DNA of 64,000 nt from Phaeodactylibacter sp. Lineage in GTDB: Bacteria > Bacteroidota > Bacteroidia > Chitinophagales > Saprospiraceae. The stretch covers positions 32,948 through 96,947 of the forward strand of contig NZ_JALEGS010000065.1 in NCBI RefSeq assembly GCF_022763345.1, given 5' to 3'. A model generated the notes under the pieces. It saw nothing but the letters and a program-made list of their open reading frames with translations, searched no databases and had not been told where the DNA came from. Of this stretch, positions 35,757-44,660 are shown piece by piece. The position numbers and the translations under genes are program-made. The number at the start of each line of letters is the position of its first letter. The first letter of the stretch is position 1.

Positions 35757-36761
35757 ATGATCAACCGACACCGAAATCACTGGCTGCCCCTTCTGACCCT
35801 CCTGCTCCTGGGCTGGTCGGCTTCGGCTTGGGCTCAACCCAGCATTTTGGTGGTCCTCGAGCAGGAAACCGCCTTGTTTGGCGAAGCTGTTCCCTTGCAG
35901 ATTGTAGCGGTGGCCGAAGCCGGTACCACGATTGATGCCTTCGACTACCGGGCATTGGAAAATCAGGACAACATGGAAGTCCTGGACGCTAAGCGCCTCG
36001 ATAAAGCCGGCGAAGGCGCCCACTCGGTCAGTACCCTGGACCTGAAGCTAATCTTTTGGGAAGAAGGCCGCTACACCATCCCTCCCGTCACCCTGACCTA
36101 CACCACGAACGGTCAACAGGAACAAATACAAAGCGACAACGCATCCATTCTGATCCGCACCATGGATGTGGCCAGCGATACCACCCGCCTGATGCCGATC
36201 AAGGATATTATTGAGGAGCCGATGACGTTGCGGGACTATGCCCCGTACCTGGTGGGCATCGCTGCCCTACTCATCATCGGTTTGCTGATTTACTTTTTCC
36301 GGCAAAACCGAAAGGCTGCTTCAGCACCGCCCAAACCACCTCGCCGCACCACCCTGCGCGCCCTGATGATGGAGCGCCTCAACGCCCTGGAAGCAGAAAA
36401 ACGCTGGCAGCAGGGCGATATCAAAGGCTACCACAGTGAACTGACCTATCAGGCCCGCTTTTACCTGGAGCGCCGGTACGGCATCCGGGCCCTGGAGTCG
36501 ACCACCGACACCATCGTACAGCACCTGGAGGGCCATGCGCTTTCCGCCGAACAGGTACAGACACTGCGCAGGCTGCTGCAAACCGCCGACCTGGTCAAGT
36601 TTGCGAAAGCAGAACCGGAAGTAGCCTTCCACGAAGAAGCCATGCAGCGGCTGCGGCAGTTCATTCGCGATACTGATAACCCCCGGCTGATGGCCGCCAT
36701 TTACGAGAGTGGCACCATTGAGACCTACGAAAAAGCGGAGGACGACAAGGAAGCATCATGA
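35757..36761 (+). CDS. Bat operon membrane protein (third gene)
   Basis: 334 residues: a signal peptide or first helix (HWLPLLTLLLLGWSASAWA), a periplasmic beta-rich domain of about 130 residues (QETALFGEAVPLQIVAVA... FWEEGRYTIPPVTLTY), a transmembrane helix at about 162-183 (YLVGIAALLIIGLLIYFF), and a basic cytoplasmic helical domain. The position between DUF58 and BatA is typical for these operons, where such a protein (often DUF4381-like) is of unknown role. The end overlaps batA by ATGA, showing translational coupling. Confidence 0.82.
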   Translation: MINRHRNHWLPLLTLLLLGWSASAWAQPSILVVLEQETALFGEAVPLQIVAVAEAGTTIDAFDYRALENQDNMEVLDAKRLDKAGEGAHSVSTLDLKLIFWEEGRYTIPPVTLTYTTNGQQEQIQSDNASILIRTMDVASDTTRLMPIKDIIEEPMTLRDYAPYLVGIAALLIIGLLIYFFRQNRKAASAPPKPPRRTTLRALMMERLNALEAEKRWQQGDIKGYHSELTYQARFYLERRYGIRALESTTDTIVQHLEGHALSAEQVQTLRRLLQTADLVKFAKAEPEVAFHEEAMQRLRQFIRDTDNPRLMAAIYESGTIETYEKAEDDKEAS

Positions 36762-37765
36762 GCATATTCAGCCCCAACATAGAATTTGTCAATCCGGAGT
36801 TTTTCCTCCTCTTGCTGCTGTTGCCTGTAGTAGGCTGGTACTATTTGCGCAAGCGCTGGCAGCACTACGCGACGCTGCGTATGCCCAGCCTGGCGAGTGT
36901 GCAGGGCATGCAGTCGTGGCGGGGCAGATTGAGAGGGCTGCTGCCTGTATTCAGAGCGCTGGCTTTTGGGTCGCTTGTGATCGCCATGGCCCGGCCCCAG
37001 GAAGTCCTGAAAGAGGAGGAGGTGAATGCGGAGGGCGTAGACATTATGCTTGCCATCGACCTCTCCAGCAGTATGCTCGCGCAAGATTTCGAGCCCAACC
37101 GCCTGGAAGTCAGCAAAGCGGTGGCCAGCGACTTCGTTGATAAGCGCCCGTACGACCGGATCGGGCTGGCCATTTTTGCCGGAGAGGCCTTCACCAAATG
37201 CCCGCTGACTGTTGACCACCGCATCTTGAAAGGCTTTTTGGGTGAACTGGAATGCGGAGAGTTGCAGGACGGTACAGCTATTGGCATGGGGCTCGCTACG
37301 GCCGTGCGCCACCTGGAAAGCAGCGAAGCCAAGAGTAAAATCGCTATCCTTCTAACCGATGGCGTTAATAACGCAGGGTACATACAGCCAGAAATGGCCG
37401 CCCAAATCGCTCAGAAAATCGGCATTAAAGTTTACACCATTGGCGTGGGCTCCACCGGCGATGCCCTGACGCCCATCAGCCGCCGCAGCGATGGCCGCTA
37501 CATCTTCGGGCGGGCCCGGGTGGAAATTGACGAAGCCCTGCTGCGGGACATTGCAGAAATGACACAAGGCGCCTATTTCCGGGCCACTTCTGCGGAAAGC
37601 CTGCAGCAGATTTACAATCAGATTGACCAACTGGAAAAAAGCAAAATTGAAGTGACGGTGATCAAGCGCTACAACGAGGCTTTCCACCCCTTCGTTTTTT
37701 GGGGGCTTGTTATATTGCTGGTGGAAGCCCTGCTGCGGTATACCGTATTGCGCACGATCCCGTAA
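36758..37765 (+). CDS. batA: BatA: membrane vWA domain protein
   Basis: 335 residues. Two N-terminal transmembrane helices (FFLLLLLLPVVGWYYL; ALAFGSLVIAMA), a vWA domain with MIDAS motif AIDLSSSM (DxSxS), TGT-like DGTAIGMGLATA, and LLTDGVNNAGYI, and a C-terminal transmembrane helix (FVFWGLVILLVEALLRY). The geometry puts the vWA domain in the periplasm or cytoplasm between helices, as in BatA proteins. It is ATGA-coupled to the preceding gene and followed by batB after 31 nt. It probably assembles with BatB and MoxR. Confidence 0.93.
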   Translation: MSIFSPNIEFVNPEFFLLLLLLPVVGWYYLRKRWQHYATLRMPSLASVQGMQSWRGRLRGLLPVFRALAFGSLVIAMARPQEVLKEEEVNAEGVDIMLAIDLSSSMLAQDFEPNRLEVSKAVASDFVDKRPYDRIGLAIFAGEAFTKCPLTVDHRILKGFLGELECGELQDGTAIGMGLATAVRHLESSEAKSKIAILLTDGVNNAGYIQPEMAAQIAQKIGIKVYTIGVGSTGDALTPISRRSDGRYIFGRARVEIDEALLRDIAEMTQGAYFRATSAESLQQIYNQIDQLEKSKIEVTVIKRYNEAFHPFVFWGLVILLVEALLRYTVLRTIP

Positions 37766-37796
37766 AGCCCATTTTTTTTTGCAAAACAACCAAGGC

Positions 37797-38834
37797 ATGC
37801 TACAACTCGAACATCCCGAACATTTATACGCACTGCTGCTGCTACCGCTGCTGGGCCTGTTTTTTTGGGCGGCATGGAGAGCACGGAAGCGGGCGATCGG
37901 GCGTTTTGGCAACCACAGCCTTATGGAGCAGCTCATGCCGCAGGTCTCCCGCTACCGGCAGTACCTGAAGTTTGGGCTGCTGATGCTCGCTGTAGCCTTG
38001 CTTGCCGTTGGCTGGGCTAATCCGCAGTACGGGGCCAAACTGCAAAAGTACAAGCGCAAGAGCGTCGACATTATCATTGCCTTTGACCTCTCCCAGAGCA
38101 TGCTCGCCACCGACATCACTCCCAGCCGGCTGGAGCGGGCACGGCGCTTTGGGCAGGAACTGGTGGAAGGGCTGAGGGCCGAACGCCTTGGCATGGTCGT
38201 CTTTGCCGGGAGCGCCTTCCTGCAATCACCAATTACCACCGATTACAACGCCATTCAGCTATCCCTGCGGTCGGCCAGCCCCGATATGATTGGCAATCAG
38301 GGCACCGCTATTGCGGAAGCCATTGAGCTGGCAGGGGAGTCTTTCGAAGACAACAACAAGAGCCACAAGGCGTTAATTATCATTACAGATGGCGAAAACC
38401 ACGAAGAGGAAGCCCTGGCTGCTGCCGAAGCTGCCGCAGAAGATGGGCTCATTCTCTACACCGTGGGAGTAGGCACGACCGAAGGAAGCTTCATTACCAT
38501 CAGGCAAAACGGCCGGGAGATGTACAAACGCGACCAACAGGGCAACCCCGTTCGTTCCCGCCTTAATGAAGCGGTCCTCCGGGACATCGCCAAAGCCGGC
38601 AATGGCAATTATTTCAACCTCTCTGCGGGAAGCGACGCCGTAGTCAATGCCCTGAAGGAACGCATCGACAAGATGGAAAAGCGCGCCTTTGAGCAGCGTA
38701 GCTTTTCGGAGTTTGAAAGTTCTTTTCAGTGGTTTGTTGGCATCGCTATACTGCTGCTCGTGTTGGAATTCCTGATGCCATACCGGAGCAGCGGCAAAGG
38801 CAGAAATCAAAATTTATTTGGAGAAAATGCGTAA
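37797..38834 (+). CDS. batB: BatB: membrane vWA domain protein
   Basis: 345 residues, paralogous in layout to BatA: two N-terminal membrane helices (LYALLLLPLLGLFFWAAW; LKFGLLMLAVALLAVGWA), MIDAS AFDLSQSMLATDITPSRLERA, GNQGTAIAEAIELA, IIITDGENHEEEA, and a C-terminal helix (FVGIAILLLVLEFLMPY). The frame is open upstream to 37707 inside batA, but family similarity starts at the ATG at 37797 (MLQLEHPEHLYAL). Its stop overlaps the batC start (ATG 38827). Confidence 0.93.
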   Translation: MLQLEHPEHLYALLLLPLLGLFFWAAWRARKRAIGRFGNHSLMEQLMPQVSRYRQYLKFGLLMLAVALLAVGWANPQYGAKLQKYKRKSVDIIIAFDLSQSMLATDITPSRLERARRFGQELVEGLRAERLGMVVFAGSAFLQSPITTDYNAIQLSLRSASPDMIGNQGTAIAEAIELAGESFEDNNKSHKALIIITDGENHEEEALAAAEAAAEDGLILYTVGVGTTEGSFITIRQNGREMYKRDQQGNPVRSRLNEAVLRDIAKAGNGNYFNLSAGSDAVVNALKERIDKMEKRAFEQRSFSEFESSFQWFVGIAILLLVLEFLMPYRSSGKGRNQNLFGENA

Positions 38835-39618
38835 TACCATGAGATGGCTTATTGCAATCATTCCGGGGCTCTTTTTGGCGCAAGCCACCCTGTCTGCACA
38901 GTCGGTGCACCGGCTGCTGCGCGAAGGCAATGAGGCCTACAAGGAAGAAGCCTATGCGGGTGCAGAAGAAGCTTACCGGAAATCGCTGGAAGCCAACAGC
39001 ACCGCCCGTGGACATTACAATCTCGGCAATGCCATCTACCAACAGGGACGCTATGACGAGGCAGTACGGCGCTATGAGCATGTGATCGAAAATGCCGACA
39101 ATACCGAGGTACGGGCGCAGGCTTACCACAACATGGGCAATGCCCACTTTGAAGCCCAGGAATACGAAAAAAGTGTGGAAGCTTTTAAAAATGCGCTCCG
39201 GGAACGCCCCGGCGACCGGTCCACACAGTACAACCTCGCTCAGGCGCAGCGGCAGCTGAAGATGCAACAACAACAGCAACAGCAAAACGACGAGCAGAAC
39301 GAGGATCAGGAAAAACAGGACCAGCAGCAACAACAACAGAACAATCAGCAGCAGAATCAGGACGAGCAGCAGCAACAAAACCAACAGCAACAGCAGGAAC
39401 AACAATCGGAAGGCGAAGACCAAAACCCGAGCGAACAGCAAGCCTCCGAGCAACAACAGGGCGAAAGCGACCAGCAAAAGAATATGGAGAAACGGGAACT
39501 CTCTGAAGAGGAAGCCCGCCGCCTGCTGCGCATCATAGAGGAAGAAGAACTACAGGTACTCGAAAAGCTGCGCAAAGCCGAAAAAGGGCAACCCGTGAAA
39601 AAGGAAAAGGACTGGTAA
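38827..39618 (+). CDS. batC: BatC: TPR protein with Gln-rich tail
   Basis: About 263 residues. Signal peptide or membrane anchor (MRWLIAIIPGLFLAQATLSAQ), then tetratricopeptide repeats (AYAGAEEAYRKSLEANS, ARGHYNLGNAIYQQGRYDEAVRRYEHVI, AQAYHNMGNAHFEAQEYEKSVEAFKNALRE) to about residue 145. Then follows a low-complexity Gln/Asn/Asp/Glu segment of about 75 residues (nt 39261-39480) and a charged end. Gln-rich tails are common in BatC. The start overlaps batB by 8 bp. It is the periplasmic TPR partner of the BatA/B complex in the accepted model. Confidence 0.92.
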   Translation: MRNTMRWLIAIIPGLFLAQATLSAQSVHRLLREGNEAYKEEAYAGAEEAYRKSLEANSTARGHYNLGNAIYQQGRYDEAVRRYEHVIENADNTEVRAQAYHNMGNAHFEAQEYEKSVEAFKNALRERPGDRSTQYNLAQAQRQLKMQQQQQQQNDEQNEDQEKQDQQQQQQNNQQQNQDEQQQQNQQQQQEQQSEGEDQNPSEQQASEQQQGESDQQKNMEKRELSEEEARRLLRIIEEEELQVLEKLRKAEKGQPVKKEKDW

Positions 39619-39669
39619 CAACCCTTTGGCAGGAAACGTTGTCATTGTAAATAAAAAACCATTGGAATC

Positions 39670-40323
39670 ATGAAAAAGGTACTCTTTGTTACATTGGCAT
39701 TGCTGAGCCTTTCCATGCTCCGCGCTCAGCAAAGTGAGGTGCGCTTCACCGTTGAAGTCAACACCGATTCTCTACTCATGGGCAATATGCTGCAGGTCCG
39801 CTTCATTCTTGAAAACGGACAGGGGCAAGACTTCCAGGCGCCCTACTTCAATGGCTTTAGCGTAGTGAGCGGGCCCAATTACGCCTCCAGCATGAGCATG
39901 GTCAACGGGCGCACCACACAGCGGCTCACCTACACTTTCCACCTGATGCCCGAGGATATTGGCAATTACTACATCGAGCCGGCCAGCATCAAGGTAGGCG
40001 ATCAGTATCTGGAGACGGCCCCAATCGAAATTACGGTCGTGTCTAACCCGGATGGCATTCAGCAAGGGCCCGCACCCGGGCAGCAGCCGATGCTACAGTT
40101 CAGTATGCCGGGCTTTGAGGATTTTGACATGCGCGGTTTTGGGGATTTCAGTTTCCCTGGGTTTGAAAACTTCAACATGGAAGAATTCATGATGCCGGGC
40201 TTCGGCGACTCTTTTAACATCGACAGCCTGATGCGCGAATTTCATCAGTTGCAGCCTTACGAGCTGCCGGAAGGTGAGCAGGAAGGTCGGCCTGGCAAAA
40301 AGCGCAAAACTTTTAAATTGTAA
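39670..40323 (+). CDS. Short BatD-like protein
   Basis: 217 residues with a signal peptide (MKKVLFVTLALLSLSMLRAQ). Residues 20-125 match the N-terminal oxygen-tolerance/BatD beta-domain: it shares with the downstream BatD the pattern 'FTVEVNTDSLLMGNMLQVRF', 'FQAPYFNGFSVVSGPNYASSMSMVNG' and 'LTYTFHLMPEDIGNYYIEPASIKVG'. The C-terminal part is replaced by aromatic Gly-Phe-rich units (PGFEDF, RGFGDF, PGFENF, PGFGDSF), and there is no membrane anchor. This suggests a partial duplication of batD that became a secreted partner. It lies 51 nt after batC and 12 nt before batD. Confidence 0.8.
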   Translation: MKKVLFVTLALLSLSMLRAQQSEVRFTVEVNTDSLLMGNMLQVRFILENGQGQDFQAPYFNGFSVVSGPNYASSMSMVNGRTTQRLTYTFHLMPEDIGNYYIEPASIKVGDQYLETAPIEITVVSNPDGIQQGPAPGQQPMLQFSMPGFEDFDMRGFGDFSFPGFENFNMEEFMMPGFGDSFNIDSLMREFHQLQPYELPEGEQEGRPGKKRKTFKL

Positions 40324-40335
40324 ATCATATCTACC

Positions 40336-42063
40336 ATGGCTATGATCCGAATGTATGTTACCGCGTGTTTCGCGATGCTCCTTACAGCAGGTACCCTGAG
40401 CGCACAAACTACATTTGAGGCCACCACTGATGCCCGCCGCGTATTGGAAAACAGCTATTTTGAAGTCACCTTCACGCTTTCCAATGCGCAGGGTGGGCAG
40501 TTTTCACCTCCGTCTTTTGAAGACTTCCTGGTGGTTTCCGGGCCGAGCCAGGCGGTCAGCACCTCCATGATCAACGGACAGGTAAGCCGCACACAAGCCT
40601 ATTCTTACACCCTGAAGCCAAGGCGCACCGGTACGTTCACTATTGGCAGTGCCAGCATAAAAGTGAGCCGTACCACCCTGCGGACCAAGCCGCTGACAAT
40701 AGAGGTCGTAAAGGGGCGAAAAGGCGATCCTGGAGCAGAAGAGCAGGTCTTCATCCGCGCAGAGCCCTCTACTGAAACCGCCTACGTGGGCCAGCAAATC
40801 CTGCTGGATTACAAGCTCTATACCACCCTTGATGTGGAAAGCTTCAATATCCTGGAAGAGTCCGGTTACCAGGGCTTTTTCGTGCAGGATGTGCGCCGGT
40901 TCAACGGCCGGGTAATGCGGGAAGTCATCAATGGCGTGCAGTACACTACGAAGGTGCTCAAGCGCATTGCCCTCTTCCCGCAGCAGACCGGGCAGCTGAC
41001 CATCGAGCCTATGAATGTTCAACTGGGCGTGGTAAAGGAAGGCGCCAAACGCAGCCGCAGCTTTTTCTTCACACCCGAAGTGCGGCCTTATCCGGCGGCT
41101 ACCGAGACCGTCAACATCGAAGTGCTGCCCTTGCCCGCCGGTGCGCCGGAAAGCTTTACCGGAGCCGTGGGTGACTACCAGATCCGCCCCGACCTAAGCT
41201 CCAAAACCGCAACCACTGATGATGCCCTCACCTTCATCCTTACCGTTCGGGGCTCCGGGGACATCAAAAGGGTGGAAGCGCCCGCGCTAGACTTGCCGGA
41301 AGGCTTCGAGGTATATGAGCCCAAAGCTGTGGAAGAAACCAATCTGGAACTCAATGCATCTATCGAAGGAAAAAAGGTTTTTGAATACCTGCTGCTGCCC
41401 AAAGTACCCGGCGATTACGAGTTCACGCCCAAATTCACTTACTTCTCGCCCGACAGTGCGAAATACGTCACTCTTGCGGACCAGTCCTTTTCGATATATG
41501 TGAAGCAGGGTACCGGACAGCCGGGCCGGGCAACAGCAAGCCTGAACGAAACCGAAGATATTGGCCCACTGATGCTCAACCCCGGGCTGACTCAAACCCG
41601 TGCGCCTTTTTTGGGAAGTGCGCTGTTCTGGGGGCTAATCGCAGCACCTTTATTGCTGTTTGGCGGGCTATTGGGATGGCGCAGGCACCGGGCCAGACAA
41701 GATGATATCGACCCAAATGAGCGGCGGATGCAAGCCGCCCGGGGCGTGGCGCAGGAGCGCCTGAGTCAGGCCAAATCTCATCTGAAGGCGGGCGACAGCC
41801 GGGCGTTTTATGATGAAGTGTCTAAAGCTATTTTGGGCTACGTAGGTGATAAATTGCAAATCCCCCGGTCTTCCATGAGTAAGAGCTCCCTGCGCCAGCG
41901 CCTTCAGGAGTTGGATTTGGACGAAAGCTTAATCGAAACCGTGATGAGCATCGTGCAGGACTGCGAAATGGCACTGTTTGCCGGGCAGGCAGATGCTGGC
42001 AAAATGGAAACGGTCTACGAGCGGGCTACGCAGGCTATTGCGGGTATGGAAAAGGCGGTGTAG
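40336..42063 (+). CDS. batD: BatD (oxygen-tolerance family) membrane protein
   Basis: 575 residues. Signal peptide (MIRMYVTACFAMLLTAGTLSA), a large periplasmic beta-rich region of several Ig-like domains (FSPPSFEDFLVVSGPSQAVSTSMINGQ, then QIRPDLSSKTATTDDALTFILTVRGSGDIKRVEAP), a transmembrane helix at about 433-453 (ALFWGLIAAPLLLFGGLLGW), and a cytoplasmic helical tail. Canonical BatD layout, closing the operon. The end is 12 nt from the stop of the convergent AlbA_2 gene. The start could be either of two nearby Met codons; 40336 is the first. Confidence 0.92.
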   Translation: MAMIRMYVTACFAMLLTAGTLSAQTTFEATTDARRVLENSYFEVTFTLSNAQGGQFSPPSFEDFLVVSGPSQAVSTSMINGQVSRTQAYSYTLKPRRTGTFTIGSASIKVSRTTLRTKPLTIEVVKGRKGDPGAEEQVFIRAEPSTETAYVGQQILLDYKLYTTLDVESFNILEESGYQGFFVQDVRRFNGRVMREVINGVQYTTKVLKRIALFPQQTGQLTIEPMNVQLGVVKEGAKRSRSFFFTPEVRPYPAATETVNIEVLPLPAGAPESFTGAVGDYQIRPDLSSKTATTDDALTFILTVRGSGDIKRVEAPALDLPEGFEVYEPKAVEETNLELNASIEGKKVFEYLLLPKVPGDYEFTPKFTYFSPDSAKYVTLADQSFSIYVKQGTGQPGRATASLNETEDIGPLMLNPGLTQTRAPFLGSALFWGLIAAPLLLFGGLLGWRRHRARQDDIDPNERRMQAARGVAQERLSQAKSHLKAGDSRAFYDEVSKAILGYVGDKLQIPRSSMSKSSLRQRLQELDLDESLIETVMSIVQDCEMALFAGQADAGKMETVYERATQAIAGMEKAV

Positions 42064-42075
42064 CGGTGGTGATGC

Positions 42076-43236
42076 TCATGTTCCCAAATTTGCCGTACGA
42101 TGAATCACAACCCTGACCTGCTCCGCTTCGATATCATTGATGAAATCAATGTGGGGATAGGCTTTTAGCGCGCGCAAGACCCCACTGCCCGCTCCTTTGT
42201 ATTCCAGTAAATTCGGAGCCAGGGAATCAAGGATGTCATTTCGCTTTTTGCGAATCCCCCTTTTCATTTGCTCTACGGTCAGATTGTTGGGCAATCTGCC
42301 CGGGCTGATGATTTCAACCCTGTTTTCAAAGATGTATAGCTTGATGGTATCCTTAATGAAGTAATCCCGGTGAATCAGGGCGTTGGTCAGTAGCTCCGTT
42401 AAAACGACTTTAGGAATTTCCAGTACGCCGGGACTGTTGAAGGTGTCGCCGCTTTGTACTTTGTGCAGTGTCCTCATCAAAAAGTCCCTGGCCTGACTAA
42501 ATTGCTCGGGTAACGTACCCCTTAAATAATCAGATGCCCGGTAGCTATCCGCCTCAAGTTCATTGCCCCAAAACCAAATGGCGGTGATAAAAAAACCAGT
42601 GAGGGATTTTTGCGGGTTGTTGGTAAAAAGCAATGCTCCGGCTAGATTGGGCTTGCCGTCTTGGCCGAGTCGGAGATTTTCAAACTTGCGTTCCTGGTCC
42701 GGCTCAGCAGGCTCTTCGTAGGTGGTTTCATAAAAATGGCTGAACTTATCCCAATCAATGTCGGCATAGGTGCAATGCGGCAATACTTGCTCCTCGGCAT
42801 AAAGGCCCCCACTGCTTTGCAACATGCGCCTCAATTCTTCATTGCTGGTCACTTTTCGTTTATCTGAGCCATTCTTCACAAAAACCAGCCCGTCTTTATC
42901 CTTGTAGGGCTTGCTAATGCCTTCCGGAACCCTTGCCACTATAATCCGTTTCTCCGGTTCCACCTCCACCGTTTCTGTTTCAATGCTAATGGGGCTCTTA
43001 ACATGCTCGTTAGCTGCGGTAGTTAGCAAATTATTAATGCGCTGAATATCCTGATAAGACAAGCCTTCAACAGACCCTGTTTTATCATTGACCCCGATGA
43101 TGATCAAGCCGCCTTTGGTATTGGCAAAGGCTACTATTTCCTGTGCGATACTGGTCGCATTGGTCACGTTCAGCTTGAATTGGGCCTTGCTGGTCTCTCC
43201 TCCTGCTATGATGTCTAATACCTCTAGCGCTTCCAT
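42076..43236 (-). CDS. AlbA_2 (Schlafen-type) ATP-binding protein
   Basis: About 386 residues. The N-terminal AlbA_2 (Schlafen-like) domain has FKLNVTNATSIAQEIVAFANTKGGLIIIGVNDKTGSVEGL; a C-terminal HATPase_c_4-like domain has FNSPGVLEIPKVVLTELLTNALIHRDYFIKDTIKLYIFENRVEIISPGRLPNN (N-box and G-box of GHKL ATPases). Proteins of this type are common in restriction loci and mobile elements as putative nucleic-acid-binding regulators. It is last in the rhuM-hsdS-AlbA cassette. The frame is open to GTG 43272, but ATG 43236 (MEALEVLDIIAGGETSKAQF) matches the usual start. Its 3' end lies 12 nt from batD. Confidence 0.87.
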   Translation of the reverse strand: MEALEVLDIIAGGETSKAQFKLNVTNATSIAQEIVAFANTKGGLIIIGVNDKTGSVEGLSYQDIQRINNLLTTAANEHVKSPISIETETVEVEPEKRIIVARVPEGISKPYKDKDGLVFVKNGSDKRKVTSNEELRRMLQSSGGLYAEEQVLPHCTYADIDWDKFSHFYETTYEEPAEPDQERKFENLRLGQDGKPNLAGALLFTNNPQKSLTGFFITAIWFWGNELEADSYRASDYLRGTLPEQFSQARDFLMRTLHKVQSGDTFNSPGVLEIPKVVLTELLTNALIHRDYFIKDTIKLYIFENRVEIISPGRLPNNLTVEQMKRGIRKKRNDILDSLAPNLLEYKGAGSGVLRALKAYPHIDFINDIEAEQVRVVIHRTANLGT

Positions 43237-43346
43237 AGTTGGTATACGTTTTTCCTGCGGTCGAGAGCCCACCGGCTCCCGTGTTGAAAAAAATCATTCA
43301 TTGACTCAGCTTGATTGTGGATTTCGGTCTTGTTATAAATATACAA

Positions 43347-44660
43347 TTAGTCCGCCACTTTTACCTTTCCCGTCACGACCTCGCTGATCAGGGCGGTGCG
43401 GTATTCGGTTAGTAGTGCGATTAGCTTTTGAGTACGTTTTACTTGTTTGTCAACTCGATTAATTTCTGATTCGAGAAAGTTGACAATTTCGATTTGTTCC
43501 TCTTTACTAAATTCATAAAAGGGTGTGCTATAAAATGCCCCGTGATTTAAATCTGGAATGGTTGTTGTACCTGCAACTAGTAAAAGATATTCTTTAATTC
43601 GGCTACTTTTTAAGAAATAATACAGAAACAATCGATCGATTTCATCACGATTGAAATCAATTAAAAAGAAGTTATTATGGAATACACCTTCAACATTAAT
43701 GATTGGCTCTCCTGTTGCTCCTGTCCTAGCCATTAGAATATCACTCTTTGTGCAAATCACATTATTTGGCGGGTTTTCAATAAACTCTTTTGGCTGATCA
43801 GGATTGTTAATAGACCGAATGGTAATGTACTCAAGGGAATTTTCAACTTGAGATAAAAACCTTTCTTCAATTGGAATTTGTAGACCTTGTCTAACTCTAC
43901 AAATATTTTTCATCCTACTAACCTCCCACTCCGCCGGCACCTCCCCCAACCACTCAATACCCGAATCCCTCATCGGCGCATCCGGATTCAGCCCCTTGGT
44001 GACCGCCTGATTGATAATAGCCGTTTTTTCCTCTTCGTACAGCTCCAGCAGGCGTTTTTTGTCGGCGATGAGAGCGTCTATTTCGACGGTCTTGCGGTCG
44101 AGGTAGCGGGCGATGGCGGTTTGTTCGGAAGGAGTAGGAATTACAACACTTGAGTTTTTTAGAATTGCTTGTGTAATGCTAAATACTTTTATGCCGGAAA
44201 CTTCACTTCTGATTTGATTTCTGTAATGCAACGAGTCAAAAAAGTAAGCTAGATACCGATAATTTTTGCTCTCTTTTTGTTTGGCGATTATAGTATGGTA
44301 ACCAGCAAAAGTGGGGATGTCGCTATGCAAATGTGTAAAGTTCCCAGAGCCTTCAATATCTTCAGAAGTATCGGCAAAAATAAAATCTCCTCTATTTAAA
44401 AGGGACTTCTCTGAAGTTTCTAAATATTCATTTTCAACACACTTCAAACGATTTTTTTCTGGATTAACTTCAAAACCGAACTTTGAGTGAATCTCACCAT
44501 AGTTTACACATGGCACACCTTCATCTTTTAAATCTTGCTTCGTTATTGATAAACCTCTTGAGAAGGAAAACAAATAATTGAACTTCCTCACTCCCCAGTG
44601 CTCCGGAATCTCCCCAATCCACTCAATGCCGGAATCTTTATAGCTGTCATATCGTTTCAT
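43347..44660 (-). CDS. hsdS: Type I restriction-modification specificity subunit
   Basis: 437 residues with the duplicated HsdS layout: conserved entry KDSGIEWIGEIPEHWGVRK, target-recognition domain 1 (about 25-165), conserved helix SEQTAIARYLDRKTVEIDALIADKKRLLELYEEEKTAIINQAV, second entry RDSGIEWLGEVPAEWEVSR, target-recognition domain 2 (about 255-390), and final helix LESEINRVDKQVKRTQKLIALLTEYRTALISEVVTGKV. It should choose the two halves of a bipartite DNA site for a methyltransferase. hsdM and hsdR are absent from the window. The recognition-domain DNA (about 43440-43910 and 44140-44580) is strikingly AT-rich compared with the conserved parts. The start overlaps rhuM by ATGA. Confidence 0.95.
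   Translation of the reverse strand: MKRYDSYKDSGIEWIGEIPEHWGVRKFNYLFSFSRGLSITKQDLKDEGVPCVNYGEIHSKFGFEVNPEKNRLKCVENEYLETSEKSLLNRGDFIFADTSEDIEGSGNFTHLHSDIPTFAGYHTIIAKQKESKNYRYLAYFFDSLHYRNQIRSEVSGIKVFSITQAILKNSSVVIPTPSEQTAIARYLDRKTVEIDALIADKKRLLELYEEEKTAIINQAVTKGLNPDAPMRDSGIEWLGEVPAEWEVSRMKNICRVRQGLQIPIEERFLSQVENSLEYITIRSINNPDQPKEFIENPPNNVICTKSDILMARTGATGEPIINVEGVFHNNFFLIDFNRDEIDRLFLYYFLKSSRIKEYLLLVAGTTTIPDLNHGAFYSTPFYEFSKEEQIEIVNFLESEINRVDKQVKRTQKLIALLTEYRTALISEVVTGKVKVAD

Noticed and set aside
39261..39480. Nucleotide microsatellite or mobile repeat
   Set aside because: CAG/CAA-rich sequence is the in-frame Gln/Asn/Glu-rich tail of BatC, commonly seen in this family.
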